Source of the DNA: Clostridiales bacterium
GTDB lineage: Bacteria; Bacillota; Clostridia; Oscillospirales; Acutalibacteraceae
DNA length: 64,000 nucleotides
Direction: 5' to 3'
Assembly: GCA_024690965.1 (NCBI GenBank)
Contig: JAILOG010000004.1
Span: 1 to 64,000 of the forward strand
Part shown: positions 62,432-64,000 of the stretch, piece after piece
Position numbering within the stretch: position 1 is the stretch's first letter
Layout of the letters: each line of letters starts with the position of its first letter
Made by a program: the position numbers and the translations under genes
Notes under the pieces: model-generated
What the model was told of the DNA's origin: nothing
Seen by the model: the letters and a program-made list of their open reading frames with translations, nothing else
Database searches by the model: none

Positions 62432-64000
62432 ATGAAATCCAACAAATTTATGCGTATAGCTTCAATTGTTTTGAGCTTGTGCATGGTTGTTTCCATGACA
62501 GCTTTGTCATCGGTTTCGGCTTCTGCGATAACAAAAGCTGAGCAGGCAAAAAACCACGTTTCAAGACTCAAAAATTTTGATGTTGACGCAGACAAAACAG
62601 TTACCGCAATTATTACGGTAAGCGGCGACGCTCAGATAGATCTTGACTTAAAGGGCGCGCCTGAAAAATCTGTAAGAAACGCAAGACATAAAGCGCAGAC
62701 AAGACAGCAGGCTCTTCTCGGCAGAATGTCTAACAGCTTTGATTACGACTTGGTTTCTACATATTCTACACTTTTTAACGGCGTTGCCGTTTCCACAAAA
62801 TTCTCAAATCTTGAGAAGATAGAAGATATGGAATATGTTACCGGAGTTTATCTTGCAAATACATACGGTGTTCCCGATTACAGCGTTGTTCCCATGACTG
62901 AGTATTCGGGCAGAATGATAGGCGCGGATACTATCCACGATTTCGGATATGACGGAGACGGTACCGTTATCGCCGTTCTCGATACGGGACTCAATATTAA
63001 TCACGTTGCTTTTCAAGATTACGGCAAGTGCGAAGAGGCACCTCTTACAAAAGCTATTGTAGAAGGAACAAACACAACTAAGCGCGGTACATACGTATCT
63101 CAAAAGGTTCCTTTCTCATACGACTACGCTGATGACGACAAAGACGTTGCCGACAAAGACGGTCACGGAACTCACGTTGCGGGTATAGCCGCAGGTTATG
63201 CACAGGCAAGCGACGGCGCTGTTGAATTTATGGGGCAGGCTCCCGGCGCACAGATACTCGCAATGAAAATATTCAAGAGCGAACAACCCGGTACCGATTC
63301 TTCAATATATATTTCGGCTTTGGAGGACGCTTACCTTTTGGGCGCGGATGTTGTTAATATGTCAATAGGCGCTACAAACGGCTTTACATACGACAGCGAG
63401 CTTGAAGACGAAGTTTACGGAAACATTTACAAAAAGCTTGATAAGTCAGGCGTTATTATGTGCGTATCTGCAGGTAACGAATACAGCATGGCATATAAAA
63501 ACTATTCTCCCATAGAGAATACCGTTCCCGCTTCTTATACCGATTACGGTTCTGTTGCTTCTCCTTCAACATATCCCAACAATATTTCAATAGCAAGTAT
63601 TGAAAACACAAATATGATGATATATCCCATTAATGTGGGAGACAAAGTTTTTGATTATATAGACTCTTCTGAGAGCAAGAAAATGTGGCGTGATGCTTTC
63701 GGCGGAAAAGAGCTTAAATATGTTCTTATCGACGGCGTTGGTGAAATGGAAGACTACGACGACGCGAAATACCGTGTAAGCGAAGGCGAAGACTGGATCG
63801 CGGTGGTTTCCCGCGGAGATATCACATTTGAAGAAAAGCTTGAAAATGCTTACGACGCAGGCGCCGCGGGTATGATCTGCTACAATAACCAAGACGGCGA
63901 GATAAGCATGCAGATAGAGTCATTTGAGATCCCCGGCATTTCAATTACACAGGAAAACGGAAACATTTTGAAAGCAAACGCCGAGGATAAAGTAGGAATG
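62432..64000 (+). CDS. Secreted subtilisin-like (S8) serine peptidase, 3' end outside window
   Basis: The first 523 codons of an exported peptidase, open to the window end. Signal peptide about 1-33, ending SVSASA. An inhibitor-I9-like propeptide (about 55-145) precedes the S8 domain with Asp184 (VLDTGLN) and His245 (DGHGTHVAG). ADVVNMSIG and VSAGNEY follow. A PA-type insertion (VVSRGDITFEEKLENAYDAGAAGMICYNN) fits cell-envelope subtilases of the C5a-peptidase/lactocepin kind. The catalytic Ser lies past the window. TGGAGG lies 8 bases before the ATG. Whether it ends in a dockerin or a wall anchor cannot be seen. Confidence 0.93.
   Translation, partial: MKSNKFMRIASIVLSLCMVVSMTALSSVSASAITKAEQAKNHVSRLKNFDVDADKTVTAIITVSGDAQIDLDLKGAPEKSVRNARHKAQTRQQALLGRMSNSFDYDLVSTYSTLFNGVAVSTKFSNLEKIEDMEYVTGVYLANTYGVPDYSVVPMTEYSGRMIGADTIHDFGYDGDGTVIAVLDTGLNINHVAFQDYGKCEEAPLTKAIVEGTNTTKRGTYVSQKVPFSYDYADDDKDVADKDGHGTHVAGIAAGYAQASDGAVEFMGQAPGAQILAMKIFKSEQPGTDSSIYISALEDAYLLGADVVNMSIGATNGFTYDSELEDEVYGNIYKKLDKSGVIMCVSAGNEYSMAYKNYSPIENTVPASYTDYGSVASPSTYPNNISIASIENTNMMIYPINVGDKVFDYIDSSESKKMWRDAFGGKELKYVLIDGVGEMEDYDDAKYRVSEGEDWIAVVSRGDITFEEKLENAYDAGAAGMICYNNQDGEISMQIESFEIPGISITQENGNILKANAEDKVGM

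Noticed and set aside
62804-63103. Minus-strand frames within the subtilase region
   Set aside because: They are shadows of the open plus-strand subtilase frame, which has clear Asp and His motifs and a signal peptide.

Overview
The window is a low-GC, mostly housekeeping stretch of a spore-forming Clostridia chromosome. The best guess is the Oscillospiraceae/Ruminococcaceae side: it carries sporulation genes (yabP, yabQ, spoIIR), type I dockerin modules on secreted enzymes, a HrcA/CIRCE-controlled groESL and a SepF/DivIVA division cluster. Genus cannot be decided from the sequence alone. I see no rRNA, tRNA or CRISPR array.

Layout. 1-1.1 kb: a GC-rich hairpin repeat next to a tyrosine recombinase gene broken by one frameshift. 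1.2-5.1 kb: a secreted dockerin-tagged papain-like peptidase, queT, a D-2-hydroxyacid dehydrogenase and a small basic DUF6465 protein. 5.2-9.2 kb: lepA-mutL with a small membrane protein. 9.3-10 kb: yabPQ behind a sigma-E-like promoter. 10-17 kb: nfo, glyS, a GtrA-like protein, a helical-bundle protein, a dockerin-tagged GH25 lysozyme, serine dehydratase and a small membrane protein. 17-20 kb: the second repeat copy, then a second dockerin peptidase behind tandem consensus promoters. 20-22.5 kb: hemW-rmuC and a 38-residue cysteine-rich peptide. 22.7-30.8 kb: a long minus-strand operon (HAD phosphatase, miaA, HlyD-like, yggS, sepF, divIVA, ileS). 31-34.6 kb: a fourth dockerin protein and groESL. 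34.7-39.7 kb: dusB, asnS, murI and the ComM-like ATPase. 39.9-44.3 kb: a sugar-type aminotransferase, a proteasome-like Ntn hydrolase, a polytopic membrane protein and an RlmD-like methyltransferase. 44.6-48.3 kb: a carbohydrate ABC importer without an ATPase.

48.4-52.3 kb: two XRE regulators with metal-binding C-termini (one fused to a complete desulfoferrodoxin), an aldehyde dehydrogenase and the beta subunit of a class I fumarase. 52.3-57.1 kb: a response regulator/histidine kinase/lipoprotein/XRE operon, with the fumarase alpha subunit divergent from it. 57.2-60.3 kb: spoIIR, ispE, an aminotransferase and an Lrp-type regulator. 60.5 kb: a third, inverted and truncated repeat copy. 60.8-64 kb: a DUF3343/cysteine desulfurase-like pair and a secreted subtilase that runs off the window.

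Themes. Four, possibly five, exported proteins are built for peptide or peptidoglycan degradation or dockerin docking, yet no cohesin gene is present here. The most novel-looking items are the XRE-desulfoferrodoxin fusion, the three-copy repeat with a compensatory base change in its hairpin, the Ntn hydrolase whose presumed nucleophile is Ser2, and the spoIIR ribosome-binding site buried in the terminator of the preceding gene.
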